Part shown: piece after piece, positions 12,101 to 27,300 of the stretch
How the letters are laid out: each line of letters starts with the position of its first letter
Numbering within the stretch: position 1 is the stretch's first letter
Source of the DNA: Paramacrobiotus metropolitanus
Lineage: Eukaryota > Tardigrada > Eutardigrada > Parachela > Macrobiotidae
Length of the DNA stretch: 64,000 bases
Reading direction: 5' to 3'
NCBI RefSeq assembly: GCF_019649055.1
Contig: NW_026570226.1
Span: 1,302,001 to 1,366,000 of the forward strand
The notes under the pieces: generated by a model
Database searches by the model: none
Told to the model about the DNA's origin: nothing
Seen by the model: only the letters and a program-made list of their open reading frames with translations
Translations under genes and position numbers: made by a program

Positions 12101-12741
12101 CAAAAAGATTCTGTACGTATATATGATGATGAATTTATATCGTGCGTTGTGTCAAGTCGTAACATTTTAACTAATTAACCAACCCAGTCATAAATGTAGC
12201 ATCTAGTATACGTTGCTTATGAAATTCTGTTAGCCTGGGAAAAGGCGAAGAGTAATTTTGCGCACTATGTACAGAGTAGTACTTGTTTTCATTATATGCT
12301 TTTTTTACAGGTGAACGACACAGGCATGAACAGTTTCTGGATTTACGAAAGGAGTAATAACAGTACCGGATACTGCGTCTTTAGTCCAACATACACATCC
12401 GTGGCTGTTTCGCCGGCATTTTCAACCGACGGTAATTAATTCTACTTATTGTTAGTGATTAGTGCTTTTATTGATTACATGATTACATGGAAGCAGGCAA
12501 CGCTAACCGGTTAATACCAAAATACCAAATTTGTTTATAAATTTCAGATTTTTCTGGGAAATATTCCACGTGGACAGAAAGTATATGGGTTGTTCCGACG
12601 GTGCGAGTGTTTCTTCAACCCAATCCCCAAGATGATATAAATACTTTGATATTTGGTATCGCCATAACTTTGGTGTTAACAGCTGTCATTTTTGGACTGA
12701 ACCGCTCTGCCAGAGATGTTTTCCATGTTGTTAATGAATAA
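9156..12741 (+). CDS. NCSTN: Nicastrin, gamma-secretase subunit
   Basis: Exons: 9156-9210, 9266-9364, 9444-9576, 9784-9917, 9967-10091, 10161-10305, 10481-10608, 10674-10820, 10928-11128, 11380-11552, 11638-11806, 11882-12112, 12311-12431, 12548-12741; 684 residues (human about 709). Nicastrin is the large glycosylated membrane subunit of gamma-secretase, which recruits the trimmed ectodomains of Notch- and APP-type substrates. Visible are a signal peptide (MDVKCLLLLGLCLG), the nicastrin blocks DYIGSSR, VVLADH and YNSIYDT, an aminopeptidase-like ectodomain with many NxS/T sites, and one C-terminal membrane span (TLIFGIAITLVLTAVIFG) with a short tail. One join is uncertain: the frame between 9917 and 9967 needs either a 49-base intron (used here) or an extra A in the six-A run near 9950. 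Confidence 0.93.
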
Positions 12742-12942
12742 GTGGCAGCTAATTTTTTATATTATCGTGCAATCTATGGGAATCAATTTTTTGTCTTCAT
12801 TCCGATCCTTTGTAACTGATTCTGAATGATCTCGCTGGTCAGTTAATATTGACTAGCAGTTTTTAATCTTTTGAACTGTTCACAGTTGTTGTGTTTTGAT
12901 TGATGTATGCATGCTAAATGAAGATTTTAAAACTGACGGAAA

Positions 12943-12948
12943 AATAAA
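12943..12948 (+). terminator. Poly(A) signal AATAAA for nicastrin
   Basis: AATAAA about 200 bases after the nicastrin stop codon, a plausible 3' UTR length for this compact genome. Confidence 0.55.
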
Positions 12949-14773
12949 ACGTTATTTTTGGAGAATGTAATGAAAATTTTTGTTTTTCTGTTGCTGGATC
13001 ACGAGCAAAAATCTGCGATAAATTGATCCTGTATTTCCCGACCAATGATTGAACTCTTGTATGTAGACATTGGATGTTTGCCAATAAAATAGTTTTTGGT
13101 ACACAAAACACCGATTGAATTCAATTTTCAGAGCAGATTTGGTTGCGAGTAAAAATAAATAAACATACGAGTACGAACTAGCGTAAACACACGAGATACC
13201 AAAACTTTGCTCGTTCACTTTCGGCCAGCCTTTGATTATAGCGAGCCCTTACTAGTACGCAGCCAATTTGCCGAAAACTGTTATATCTCATCGTCAGATA
13301 CACAATATTAAAAGAACTCAGTAGGATAGTGCTGTTAAGGAAAATTTCGGTATAAACTTCAGAAGCACATTGCAGTACCAACCAGAAGCACATTGCACAT
13401 CGCAGTAAAGAACTCAGTAGGATAGTGCTGATAAGGAAAATTTCGGTATAAACTTCAGAAGCACACTGCAGTACCAACCTGGAAAAGGTGACGACTTTCC
13501 TACCAAAGCCGGTACCACCGGAAATTCGCCAGTGGCCCGGCCCAGTCGTATCAGCATTCCGATTTTCAGGCGAACACGCCACCACCTGGCAAAAAAATTG
13601 CCTGGCAGTCAGCGTCATTACCTGGCAGAAAATTTAGAACTTAAAAGTGACTAGACTGTTTTTATTGGAAAAAAACCAATAATCTGTCTAGTACATCAAA
13701 ATAAGGGGATGCATCTGCAAAACTTTTATCGGTAGTTTTTAGTTTATGGTTTATAGTGACCGGCACTATAATGTCAATCGCACTGACCATGAGATGCGCG
13801 TGTTTTGGGTGCACTTTCTGAGCAAAATTTGGCAACTGACAGTTATCCTCCGTATACTTTAGCTTACACATAAAAATAACAGTGTACAAGACAGTTGTAC
13901 ACTCACTACACTGGACAGCTGGTTTGCAAGCCATGCGCCCTCTTCTGGCCCACCGAAAGGATTCGCTTTTGTTAGTCGCTGATATGCTAGCCATTTTTTT
14001 TGGAAAATTAATTGTACTTACTGTAACTTACAGTTTGATATTGCGAGTAATTTTGGTTGATATAAATTAATGATAATAACTTTATTAAGTATGCTTAACA
14101 ACGGCAACGCCTTGCTTTCACATTTTCTAAATGAAAAATCCTTTCCAGTTAACATGAGACGGAACAGTTCCCAAAATACTCTGAGCAGTGAGCATTACCA
14201 TATTGAATTTCGAGACTTAAACGTTGAAAAAGGAAAAAGGTGGAGCGGCTTTCTCCCGTTTGAATATGCAGTTTTTTGCCGATTTCCCTCGACAGATTAA
14301 CAGACGCCTTGCACCACTTCCAGTTACACAAGTACTTAATTTAAATTAAGCTTAAATATATTACTCACTTGTTAATAATAATAAATTACAACTCTTGCAC
14401 TAATAAATTAATATGCTAATAAATACTTCGTTTTGATCATTCTTACTCTAAAGTTTAAAACCACTACGAGTACGAGTACGAATGCAAATCTGAATTCAAA
14501 GTTGGATTTTGTGCGTTTATGGTGCAAACAGATTGCATCTTTAACATGAAAAACACCCGCAGCGGTTGCCCATTACGGTGCAGCATTAGCAACATTCAGT
14601 CATAGATTCAGTTTTCAGTTTCTCAGCAGAAAAGCAGTCGTGCTTTGCCTGTCAGAGAAAAGTTGCGCACTGCCGTAGTTAACAATTGTAAGTACGGTAC
14701 GTACTTTTTGTCAGTTCGAAGCTTCGTTTTCCCACATTGGGATTTTTGATTGAGCATTACAAACCTGTTCATC
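12949..14773. other. Intergenic stretch between nicastrin and CstF-64
   Basis: No convincing gene. It holds the 96-base tandem repeat at 13311-13480 and several CCTGGCA words near 13590-13630. A short minus-strand open frame beginning at 13994 ends at a donor-like GTAAGC but has no partner exon, so I did not call it. Confidence 0.6.
13311..13480. repeat. Tandem repeat, period 96, about 1.8 copies
   Basis: The segment beginning AAAGAACTCAGTAGGATAG at 13311 recurs at 13407 with one or two substitutions, up to the shared word CAGTACCAACC. Confidence 0.9.
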
Positions 14774-17040
14774 ATGGCGGGTCGCCCATATTTTCGCGGC
14801 CCACATCCCAATAATCCCTACCGTCCTGCGCCACCCGTTGTACCCGGCTGGACTCCGGAAGAGCTCCCGCCAGAACAACCCAAAACTATTCGCAGTAAGT
14901 TAAGCAGTTTCAGTTTTAAGGCCTGCATGATTTATCTATCTATATATGAGTGTCACTGCTATTCTACGCGTGCTAGTTCGTAATCTGGCCACGGAAACAT
15001 CGCCGGATGATCTGCGAAGAATCTTCAGCCAGCTAGGTAGTGTGATGGATTTGTGGGTCGTTGTGGATAAATGGGAGAATCCGATGGGTCTGGCCTACTG
15101 CGAATTCAGCGATCCGCAGGCTGTAAAGATCGCGGTGGCACACTTGAATGGCGTCGCATTCAAGGGCAATCCCATCCATATCGAGCCAGTGGGCAGCGAG
15201 TGGAAAGAGGAGCGTGCGAGAATAATGGCAGAAAAGGAGAGGAGCCGTAATGCGACGGTTGCGCCGCAGTATTCACAGGTGGTGTTTCACTCTTCCTTTT
15301 TATAGTTTGCACGTATTACGTAAATATTACATATTTAGAAATCAATACTTGGATTAAAATTTGCAATACTTGGATTTTCCATGATGGTAATAATTAACGT
15401 TGTGCAATATCGACAATAGGGGTTTGAAAATCCAATTTCGTTAAATATTTCGATATTTTTTGCTAAAATATTTTTCCAGCTTGGGTTTATAGAATTAGCA
15501 CTTCTGTGTTATATTTCCAATTAAGTTGAGTAAACGTTTTTATTTACTTAAGTTTAGCGGATGCTAATAATTTGTGAATAATTGCTTGTGAATAATTGAT
15601 TGTGATAAACTAATCATTAGTTTATGTTTCAGTTTATGTTGTTAATTTTTATCGTGGCTTGAATGCTTGATGTTGGTCGTGGACTGTTGGTTCAGTTCAA
15701 GTAAATGAAATTTGCATTAATATTATATTTTACGATTTTTAGCCTATGGAAATCCCCCCGGAGCCACAGGAGAATACCGAAGATCTGGCTAATCTGAATT
15801 CAGAACAAATGTTTAATTTGATGCACCAGATGAAACTGTGTATTGAAGCCGACCCGGTGGAAGCACGGAATGCTTTGCTGAGGAATTTTACCTTATCAGC
15901 TGGAATGTTGCAGGCTCTTTTAATGATGAAGCTCGTCGATCCTCAGGAAGCACTGGTAAATCCATTATGATTGTAGTTTTCGGTTACAATATGCATACTA
16001 CTAGTATACTTACTTTTTATAACCGAAAAGCTCTTTATGTACTTTACCTGTGCAAAACATAATTCCTTGGAGTATTCTGGTTCCAGCCTACCGCTTTAGC
16101 TATACACTGCAGTTTTAATGAATTCGTAATCAGATGTTGGTGTAACTGCCGCAATCAATGCATTATGTAGTAAATCAACGATGCATAGCAAATTCCCTGT
16201 GCATTTTATTAAGAATGATAGAATAGTATCTAATATTTATAGCTGTTAGTAATTTATTTTGTCAGAAGACTGACGATCATAGCAAATATTGTGGTAGGAT
16301 GCCGTCAAATTCGACCTTTATGCGATAAACAGCATTTAGATCAAATGGCATTGTATTACTTATGAATTTTTGTTCTAGGATATTATTATGAAAGAGGAAC
16401 CTCAGGCGGTCCCACCATCGCAGCCAACGTCGTCGGTCCCACAGCCAGTCGCTCCCGTTGCCGCACCCCCACAAACTGTTCACCCTCCACCTCACCATGC
16501 CCCTGTGTACAATATGCCTCCTCCTGGGCCAGCGATCCCTATGGATCCCCGACAGGTGGGTCGAGCTCTCCCATCGCGCTCTCGTTGTTCCACTTTGACG
16601 GCACATTCGCCGCATCGAGAGCAGGCGCATTTTGTGGACATATCGATTTATGCTCCTTTGAGCCGTATTTATTTGGTTTCATTTGACATTTGTGTAATTA
16701 GGCACGTGGTCGGCAAGATCATTATCCTCCCCCGATGGGTCATCCGCCTCCGCAGTATCCCTATCCCCGACCATTTCCACCTGTTGGTCAACCACCACCA
16801 TCGCAGTATGGTCCGGGACCGGGATCGCAATTTGCTCAACCGCCTCCTATGCAGTATGGCGCTGCTCCTCCCGCCGCCGCCGCTCCACCGGAACCGGTGC
16901 AGCCCAATCAGTCGGAGATGGAGCGGGCCAGTATGCTACTGCAGTTACTCCAGATGACCGACCAGCAGTTGGCGCAGCTACCGCCCGATCAGCGTCAAGC
17001 TGTGCTCATGTTGCGGGAGCAGATAGCTGGTCACGTGTAA
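14774..17040 (+). CDS. CSTF2: Cleavage stimulation factor 64 kDa subunit (CstF-64)
   Basis: Exons: 14774-14894, 14977-15278, 15743-15955, 16379-16555, 16702-17040; 383 residues. CstF-64 binds the U/GU-rich element downstream of poly(A) sites and helps CPSF cleave pre-mRNA in the nucleus. In order: a short proline-rich start, an RNA recognition motif with RNP2 (TIRIRNL, formed across the first splice junction) and RNP1 (MGLAYCEFSD), the hinge that binds CstF-77 and symplekin (EQMFNLMHQMKLCIEADP...EARNALL), a Pro/Gln/Gly-rich linker and the C-terminal helical domain (ERASMLLQLLQMT...PPDQRQAVLMLREQI). It is shorter than vertebrate CstF-64 and lacks its MEAR(A/G) repeats. The N-terminal extension before the RRM is longer than in the human protein. 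Confidence 0.92.
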
Positions 17041-17652
17041 ACATTATATTTCCAGATTTTGTCGACACGATCTTTCAGTAATTCAGTGTATTTGATTTAC
17101 GATTTTTTCTGACATTGCGGTGTTTTTATCGCTGATTTTCTGCGCAGTTATGTTCGGCCGGTCGCTCAGGGTATGCTTGAAAAAATGTAACGCGTTGAGT
17201 CACTCACTTATTGGTGAGAAATTAAGTGCGAACGGAAGTCAGCCGAGGTCGAGTACGAGTTTCTTATACTGGGTGGGACAGCATACCGTAGTTGATTATT
17301 TGACGACTCTGACCCTGGCGCACGTGGCAGTATGGTCGATTTCAGGAAAGAGCAGATGTAGGTATGTAATTGTGGGAATCGCAAATGAGTAGCCGCTCAT
17401 TTAAAATGGTTTTTACGGTATACCAATTCGAAAAACAGAGTATTGACCGATAAAACTTGGCAACAATCTGATGAGTCACGACATGGTGCACTTGCTGGTT
17501 GTAATTTGTACGACGCCCACCTACGTATTTTCGCTATTTTGCCACTTGGTCTGATATTCTGATTCCATTGCGACATTCTAATATGAGCTGTGCACATTGC
17601 ACGACGACTATTTCGAGTCTACGCAGATTTTTTATGCTTTTTTCTTTTCTTC

Positions 17653-17658
17653 AATAAA
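17653..17658 (+). terminator. Candidate poly(A) signal for CstF-64
   Basis: AATAAA about 610 bases after the CstF-64 stop and about 140 bases before the Rac start codon. If used, the two genes are very closely spaced. Confidence 0.35.
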
Positions 17659-17799
17659 TTTCTTGATAAATTTTTTCCATAATAATTTTGCATTAAAATT
17701 GTCGTTTTTGGAGACGTCCAGTAGCATCGTGGTAGTTTATTATTTTGTGAAGATTCATACTGTTTATTTACTTATGATAAACGCATCGTCAGATATAGG

Positions 17800-19728
<1,929 letters not shown>

Positions 19729-21385
19729 CGATTGGAGTCCATCTTATGTAGAATCTGTATTTCGATGACATGCAGTTTATTCCAAGGCTCAAATTGTTTT
19801 ACAGTTTTATTTAGCTAATTACAGGGTTAGATATACGTATTTTTGATAATTTTTTTTATATTTTTATGTAAGTTCAACTTGTTTTTAAGGCAGCTGTGGT
19901 TGAGGAATATATTTTGGTAATTTATACGATACGTATGCCTTGCGCAGTTCAGCTTGAACTGAAATTGAAACTTTTCTGTATGATAATAAGCAAGTTGACC
20001 GATTATGTTTGCTGCAGAATGCCGATATGAAGAGTTAAAGGGTACAAGCACGCGTGACGCGTGGAGATTTGTCCGGATGCTCGCTTAGTTCGCTGTTACG
20101 GTTTCCGAACCATTTGTGTTAAATGCTAATTCTGGCAGAATAAAAAGATGCCGAATTACATACTCTTCAACACCAACTACCAGGGGCGTCACAGGTTCGG
20201 CAAAAGGGGGGTGACAACTACCCAGCTACTACATTGCCCTGACTGTGGAAGAAAATTTTATTTATTCACTTGTCAATAATTTTACCATAATATTATGGAT
20301 GTTGTTTAGCGTCCGCGTACTCATAATTTTATACTGTAATATAGAATCACTTTTCGTACAAGAACAGTACGAGTACACTCGTGGTTGCGTACCGAAGCTC
20401 GCAGTTCGTACCGACCTACAGAGTACAAGACCGGAAATTACATAATTATGCTAATTGCATTTTGTAACGGACTGTTGACGCGAAAGGACGTAAAAATAGT
20501 ATCTTTTCAAAAATATGTTACAAAACTGCCGTGTGTCCGCATGTGCAGAATTTTCAAACGTCTGAAGTTTAGACCGTCCATAAATTTTTATTAGTTTGAC
20601 CAAGGAAGCCTAATGCTTTACAAACGGATCGAACAAGCAAGCGTAAGTGATTTGTGAATGTATCAAAGACCCGGAATAACACATCAGAAAAGAGCCGAAA
20701 AAGTACAAATGACAAAAAAGTAGCAAAAAAGTAAAGCTCTGCATTGTTTTAACATGCAAGTTGCCCAATTACCAAAAATATAACCGTCATGTTCTTTCCA
20801 AAAAATGGAAAACTTGAACGCAAAACGGTAATTACAAATTTCGATTCTATAGAAACAACAACGAGTAGATCACCAATATGCTCCCTCATCGGACGATAAA
20901 GGACAAAAAACGGGAAGGAATCCTCCAACAATATTTACAGCCATTTCTCCGTTCCATTTCAATCATTGTCGATTCTTGCACGGAATGTAAACTGGCAATG
21001 CGGTAAGATTAAAACGAGATTACAAAAAGTCCAAAGAAAAAGCATAAGAGAATGGAATGCAACCGGAAAGAACTGAGAAAAAATACGAAGACTGCAGCAT
21101 ATAACAGCGAATGAATCCCCCAAAAAATGTGGCCATTTTTGTCAGGCGGCCTTAATCACCAAGCGATAACGACAATCATAAAAAAATGTCCCCTTCTAAA
21201 TAAAAAATAATTCCTCCAAGTAATAAATTTCCCCTTTGCTTAAATTAGACAAAAATCTCCCTGAGGTAATCTCTTTCTCCGAAAGCAACAGGCGTAGCAT
21301 GCAATGTGTATAAAAAGATCCGCACCAGTCAACAAAGATATATGCGGAACCAAGTGGCAGACAACGCAGAGCTTTATCATCCTTG
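19729..21385. other. Rac 3' region and intergenic stretch
   Basis: Contains the Rac 3' UTR and then AT-rich sequence up to the stop codon of the minus-strand membrane-protein gene. Near 20170 the word CAGGGGCGTCAC and a facing GGTGAC resemble ends of hAT-type repeats but are too short to call. No gene seen. Confidence 0.55.
20139..20144 (+). terminator. Poly(A) signal AATAAA for Rac
   Basis: AATAAA about 410 bases after the Rac stop codon on the same strand. Confidence 0.5.
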
Positions 21386-24300
21386 TCAGTTCCGCCAGCG
21401 TCCGTTGCTCTGTCGTCCACGACGCGCAGCATTATCGATCAAATCCGAGGAGGGCGTCTTTTCTGTGAATACAGGAAACATTCCGGAAATGGAACTCAAA
21501 CCGCTAATCACAACAAATCAGCGCTAATAAATAATAATTTACTCCATAAAGACAAACCACAGACAAAAAACGATTACAAGTGCTCACATTAATTACAAAT
21601 TATAAGTGAAATTACGTGCAAAAATGGTATAACGCAGTAGGCGAATAAATCGGCACTTTATCGAATAAATCGTACGTTTCAGATCGCAGGTGCTAAGAAA
21701 ATACTGAAAATCAAAAATGACGTACAGTACAGAGATCACAACACTACGTAGCCGCCTGGCAGACATGCACAAACGTAACTTATTAAAAAAGTGGGTTTAG
21801 CTTATTAATAGCATTTTACATTCCCTAAAAAACACGGGAATCCGCCCACAAGTGTGCCACAACAAGCCAATTAAAGTACTCATTAAAAATTGAAAGAATA
21901 AGTTATGCGGCTATGGGAACACCTTGAAAAACAGCCACCTCACCTCTACACGCAGATGTTCGTAGAGCGCCGCGCATTGCGCCATAATACGTCCCTCCCA
22001 CACCGTCTCCACTGCCATCACAGCCAGCTGCGCCTGCGCCCCACCTTCTCCCATTTCCGCCTGCTGTTAATACTACCCGCTTGCGGGAATGCTGTATAGA
22101 GTCGGATACAGTGCGGCGGTGTACGGCCAACGCTGCAAATATAGAAGAACACATGATACCGTTGACGTCACACTTTCCACAATAAACCTACTCCAAAAAG
22201 CGCTCAATAAATGCAGTAGACGGGATAAAATCGTATATCAACAGTGAATAGCTGAACACGATGCCCTATAATCGCGGGAGACGCGTCGTTCCGCTCACCC
22301 GCTCCATGACGTCATTGTGATTACATTGTTTATGGGATTTCTCAACTAAACACTGACGCAACCAGTAAGTGCTTATCAAATATCTCACGAACTGGTACCG
22401 TTATACACAGTTCCTGGTTCCTGCGAAGTGAGAAATGGTGCAAATTTAGCTAACGATTAGACAGGAACCGTCTAATGCGCTTTTAAGTTGTTTTTTTAGG
22501 AGTATCTGTATACGGCTGACGATCACCATAAAAAACTCTCTTACTCCAACGAAAAAGTTACTTCAACCCCTGGAAACTTTCATACATTACCGGATCCGGT
22601 ACGCATGTGCATGACTAACTTAACAATTTATAACTAGAAGCCGAAATGCATTTCTTACTTCCGCAAAAAAACTCACATTTCTCAAAGGTAATCGCGAAAT
22701 CCTTTCCGCCTTCTTCTAAGACGGGAGTGACACGGTTGGATCCGTCACCGGAGCTCAGACTACCGTTTAAATCGAAATTCATCCGATCTTCAGATTCTAG
22801 ACCGCTGTCTTCGTCCAGATCTACTTGGGCGGAGAAGTCCATCATAATGATGAAACGTGGTTTGCCTTCGCTCACTTCACGTAATCCCTCCAGTGGTGAA
22901 GGAAACTCCTGTATAACAAATTAATTGTACTGTCCAATACGGTGCAGTAGCAATAAATTTGCCTACTAATTTTTCTGAAAACCTATGAGGATTTCTTACG
23001 CATGGCACGTGCCCGTACGTACCTTAAATTAAAACAATTACCGAATTGTGCGATTTAAACAAAAAACTGATGATCGATAACTAGAACAAAAGTCGACTGT
23101 CGTCAGTCATTTCAAAAGAAAAAGGTTGTAAGAGAACAAATTCCGAAGTCCAGCTATAATAAAACGCATGCAAAATAGTCATCGTTGAAGCAAAACTTGA
23201 ATGATTCGGTCGACGCAGGGGCTTCAGATTTTCAGAATTCGAAAACTCCACGTAAGGAATAATTTTGCTACAGTGCACACTTTTATAATAATATTTTCTA
23301 TTTATGCAGTTTTTCGGTTTAAAACTTGCATCGATATTTTAATGTACAACAATTTATATGTTAACACTATTGTTAAATGCATAACGTATATCGTGTAACA
23401 TTTTTTAATACCTCATTTTCGTCAGTTTGGATGCACATATCGTTGCGCTCAGGCGAGACAATTTTGCCAGCCGCAGCAACAGCGACACTGGATGCCGATT
23501 TAGAGGTGAAACATCCGTAAGGAACGTGGTAGTGGTCGTTGTTAGCTTTCAAGAGGATTGTGGGTCGATTATGCGAATTACTTATTACGAGATGCTGCTG
23601 GTTGTTGCTGTTGGCCGGCAGCCGGCTATTAGAATCCAGTTTCAAGTGTTCAGGGCGTTGTAGCACATGCGCTGGTTTGACCGCTGCAGCAGCGACCATC
23701 GTCGACTTGCGGCTGGCTGGCTTGCGATGTTGCAGCGCGGTTCTCTCATTTGACCTGTTGTGGGAGGTCATACGATGCCGATATGGTGAAGAATTGCGTG
23801 AACTGCATGAATTCTTCTGTAGAGTGACGAGAGAGAGAAAAAACCAGTTAGACCCTAATCGGTAATCGGACCGGTAAACGACATGCAAGATAGATGGAGA
23901 AAAAAGTGCTGCCTCTCGTTTTCTCTGTCCCCACAAGCCGCACAACATAGCGCACAATCAAACCACAGAAAAACAAAAGCAGCACACCAAAGCTGGGTCA
24001 GTAGAACCCAACGTGTTGGAGAATTTTTTTGTCGTCTTTGCATTTGGTACTTACGAAAGACGGACGGCTTTCATCACTTGTAGTTGAATGGTTTGTAGCA
24101 TCGTCACATTTACTTTCTTGAGTATTGTAGAGCTTTTTGTCCTTACGTGACACTGCCTTATGCCAGCCCGCAGCACCTAGGGTAAAAACACGTTTAATTA
24201 ACAGAACAAAAATGCAAACAGCAAAAATTCATCGAGCACAAAAACCTTTTTAATCTATCAAACGAAATCGGTTTCGATTGAAACGATCGCCTGACCAAAT

Positions 24301-27300
24301 TAATCTCTTCTCATTCCTACCACTTTTATTCAAAGCGACCAGAAATCGTCGACATTATCCGCTGTGGCCCTGCCACCACAGTTCACGTCTTTATGTTAAA
24401 TATTGAAAACCAGGATAGCCAACTCTTCCTATTTCTCTAAGTCGACACATGTGCGACTCGATCACAACATTTTCCATCTTACCAAACGCAAATAAACGAA
24501 CCACCCATCGCGACGCTATTCTCTGCCTAGCAGTGTCAAAATCAGATACCTGAATAATTCAATTCTAAATTTCAGTTTTTCATAGAAATTATTGCGACTG
24601 TGAAGGGAAAAAAACTTCGAATCGAAATTAGCTGGACCGAAAATTTTAAAAATTAAAAAATTAAAGAGCCATGCTTATGGCAGTATGGGTGGGGCGAAGC
24701 AAAAAAATCAAAAGTGAAGTGTCAATAAATTAATAACTAATCAAACGAGAAAACACCAACATTGTGAGTGGCTCACAAGTCAGTATGAAATCTGGCTGGT
24801 AATGCCGAGGAAGGCCTGAAGAGCAGTATTCAATCGAATTAAGCGAAGTTAAAAAAACAACTTATTTTTTATTTTTATGATTTTTTTAAAGAAAGATGTG
24901 CTAACCATCCGGTATCATTTCGGTGCCGTTCGTTGCAGTGGCCTCTGTCCCTTCAGCATCTGTGACAGTTTCCGGTGTGGAAGACGACAGCGACACAATA
25001 CCGCTGCTGTAATCATGTTCTTTGACAGCTAGGCTATCCAACAGTGCTGATCTGGCGTTTTCAACCGGATCAACTTTTTTATTGACCACCTGACACCAAC
25101 AGAAAAAACATATTTTTATTCTTATGAAAGCCAGTGTTCGACCAGCGCGTCAATGAATGAAAACCTCCAACAAACACACACAAAAAGAAATATTACACAT
25201 CCACCCGTAAGATTACCTGAGTGAGTTTATTCGGTGAAAAACTTGTGTCTGTCGTTGCGTTTCGTTCCGCAGAGGAAGCAACGGCATTAATATTCTCCGA
25301 ATCCGAATCAACCTGTTTGCTTTCACTGTCTCCGCCATTTCCGCTCGGCAGTTTCTGCTATAAACCGCAATAAAACGTGAAAGTCATAATAGCATTCAAC
25401 GAATCTATATTTTCACACCCTCTATAAACAATGTTTCTCGCATCATTCAGAAAATTAATGTTATTATAACGTATACGAATTCATTCCATCTATACAGCGC
25501 TTATAAACTATTCGGCATCTCTGCTCGGAGGAAAAGAAACAGTTCCTTGTCAAATAATTTCTAAACGGCCAGTAATTTCGTGATGATAAATTAATGAAGC
25601 TAAAAACGGCATTCACCTTCATATTGTACGCTACGGTGGGTACTGTATTTACTGTTAAAGTCTTAACAAGCCAGCACTATGTACTTATATTGTGACTGTA
25701 AGTTTATAACACTTATCTACAAAATCCACTTATCTGCAAAATCAACGTAATAGTTTTTTTCGAACAGTGCAACTAAAAATTTTCAAATGTCTGTACGATT
25801 AAAATCTTTACTTGCGCAAGCCTCAACACCTTTGCGCACACCAACCCATTACGAGCACATAACATATACAATACATGCACAACACAACGAAAAATACGTT
25901 TACAGGACGAATGCAACAAGGAAAGCGGCTATTAAACAGAAAACACACTTATAAGCCAAACAAAGAAATTACTGAACATATGCCCACCATATACAGCATT
26001 AACAACATAGGTCCTATAAACGTCTGATGACCCAGATACAATTTTAAAATATCGCTCTGCCGCTAGGGACATGCCTACGCAGTTGACAAATAAACGAGAC
26101 CACCATATGGTAGGCTCGCAATTATATTACTACCAGTAATTCTCAATCATTTATATACGATATTATGTTAACTGATTTCAGCTTGTTGCAACGTTTCACA
26201 AAATGCATATAAATTATTGTAAAAAGCATTTTAAGCGAAAGGAGAGTGTTAACGACAAAATAGCAAAAATGCCGGAATAACAATATTATCAAGTAACATG
26301 TATGTGACATGTTGTAATGCAAAACAGAGGCATTGTGTATTACGTATCCATCAATGATAAATTGTCAAACACATGCTTAAAATTTAAAAGTCAAGGTTAT
26401 CGCGTCTTTTCTCTGCACTTGAGCCATAACCATATCAACAAAGATCGACGCAGTTAGGCCATTTCTTTCGTATTTACGATATTCGCTATTGGGAAAAAAA
26501 CGACCAAATCACCGGTTACGTTCGGCGATTTACCAGCACTTTCGTACAAGCATCCTCATAACCTTCAGGCCAAAAACCTCATCGGCTAGAGCTTTGAACT
26601 CGAAGAAGACTATGCGGACCTTCGGACACGTTCTCATTCGACAACGGGAATACATGATGTATCAATAATCAGCATCCGCAATCACTATATCAGTGTCGCC
26701 ACATTATGCAATTCAGCATACTCGTATGCATTTATGATGTATTACTGATACAGATAATTTTATTTTGCCGGTGAACAGAATAATTCTTTTAAGAGTTCTC
26801 ACTGTCGCGAATTGCGCATGTCAATAATCTAATTCGTAAACAACTAAATATCTATATTTGTGCTGCGCTACATTAGCCTACATAACATATACCATTAATT
26901 TCCACAACATAAATACGTCGGAAACATAAAGCTTATGAGGTTTCAGAACAGATTTTTATTTTACAGATGATTTCGATCGCTGGTGAATGTTCAGGTAATG
27001 ATGAATATGCTACCGTGATAACAATAATGCTGTTGAGTGCTGACGCAAGAACTTAATGCGGGAATTTAACTCCAAAACTAAAACTATCATAAGAAAAATA
27101 ATTACAGCAGTCACGGCTGCCAGTGAACATTCGCTGAAATCCGGAATGCTTCGAGTGCACACGAAGTATTAAGTAGGCAGACTTCCTATTACACTACCGC
27201 GAATTCTCATCAGCCATACCCAAGTTTTCTGGCCCGTATGCTAAAACATTACGCGATCGCAATCACGTAACAGTGCAAAGAACAACAACAATACCTTTAC

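Noticed and set aside
13930-13960. GCGCCCTCTTCTGGCCCACC, similar to a CTCF-type site
   Set aside because: A single match at low stringency; whether CTCF exists in this lineage is not known to me.
13662-13994. Minus-strand open frame starting MASISATNKSESFRW with a donor-like GTAAGC
   Set aside because: No partner exon, no recognisable domain, and the region is otherwise repeat-like.
17120-17392. Plus-strand open frame of 90 codons after CstF-64
   Set aside because: Lies in the probable 3' UTR, with no similarity or splice context.
20165-20215. CAGGGGCGTCAC and facing GGTGAC resembling hAT transposon ends
   Set aside because: Too short, with no second terminus or target duplication found.
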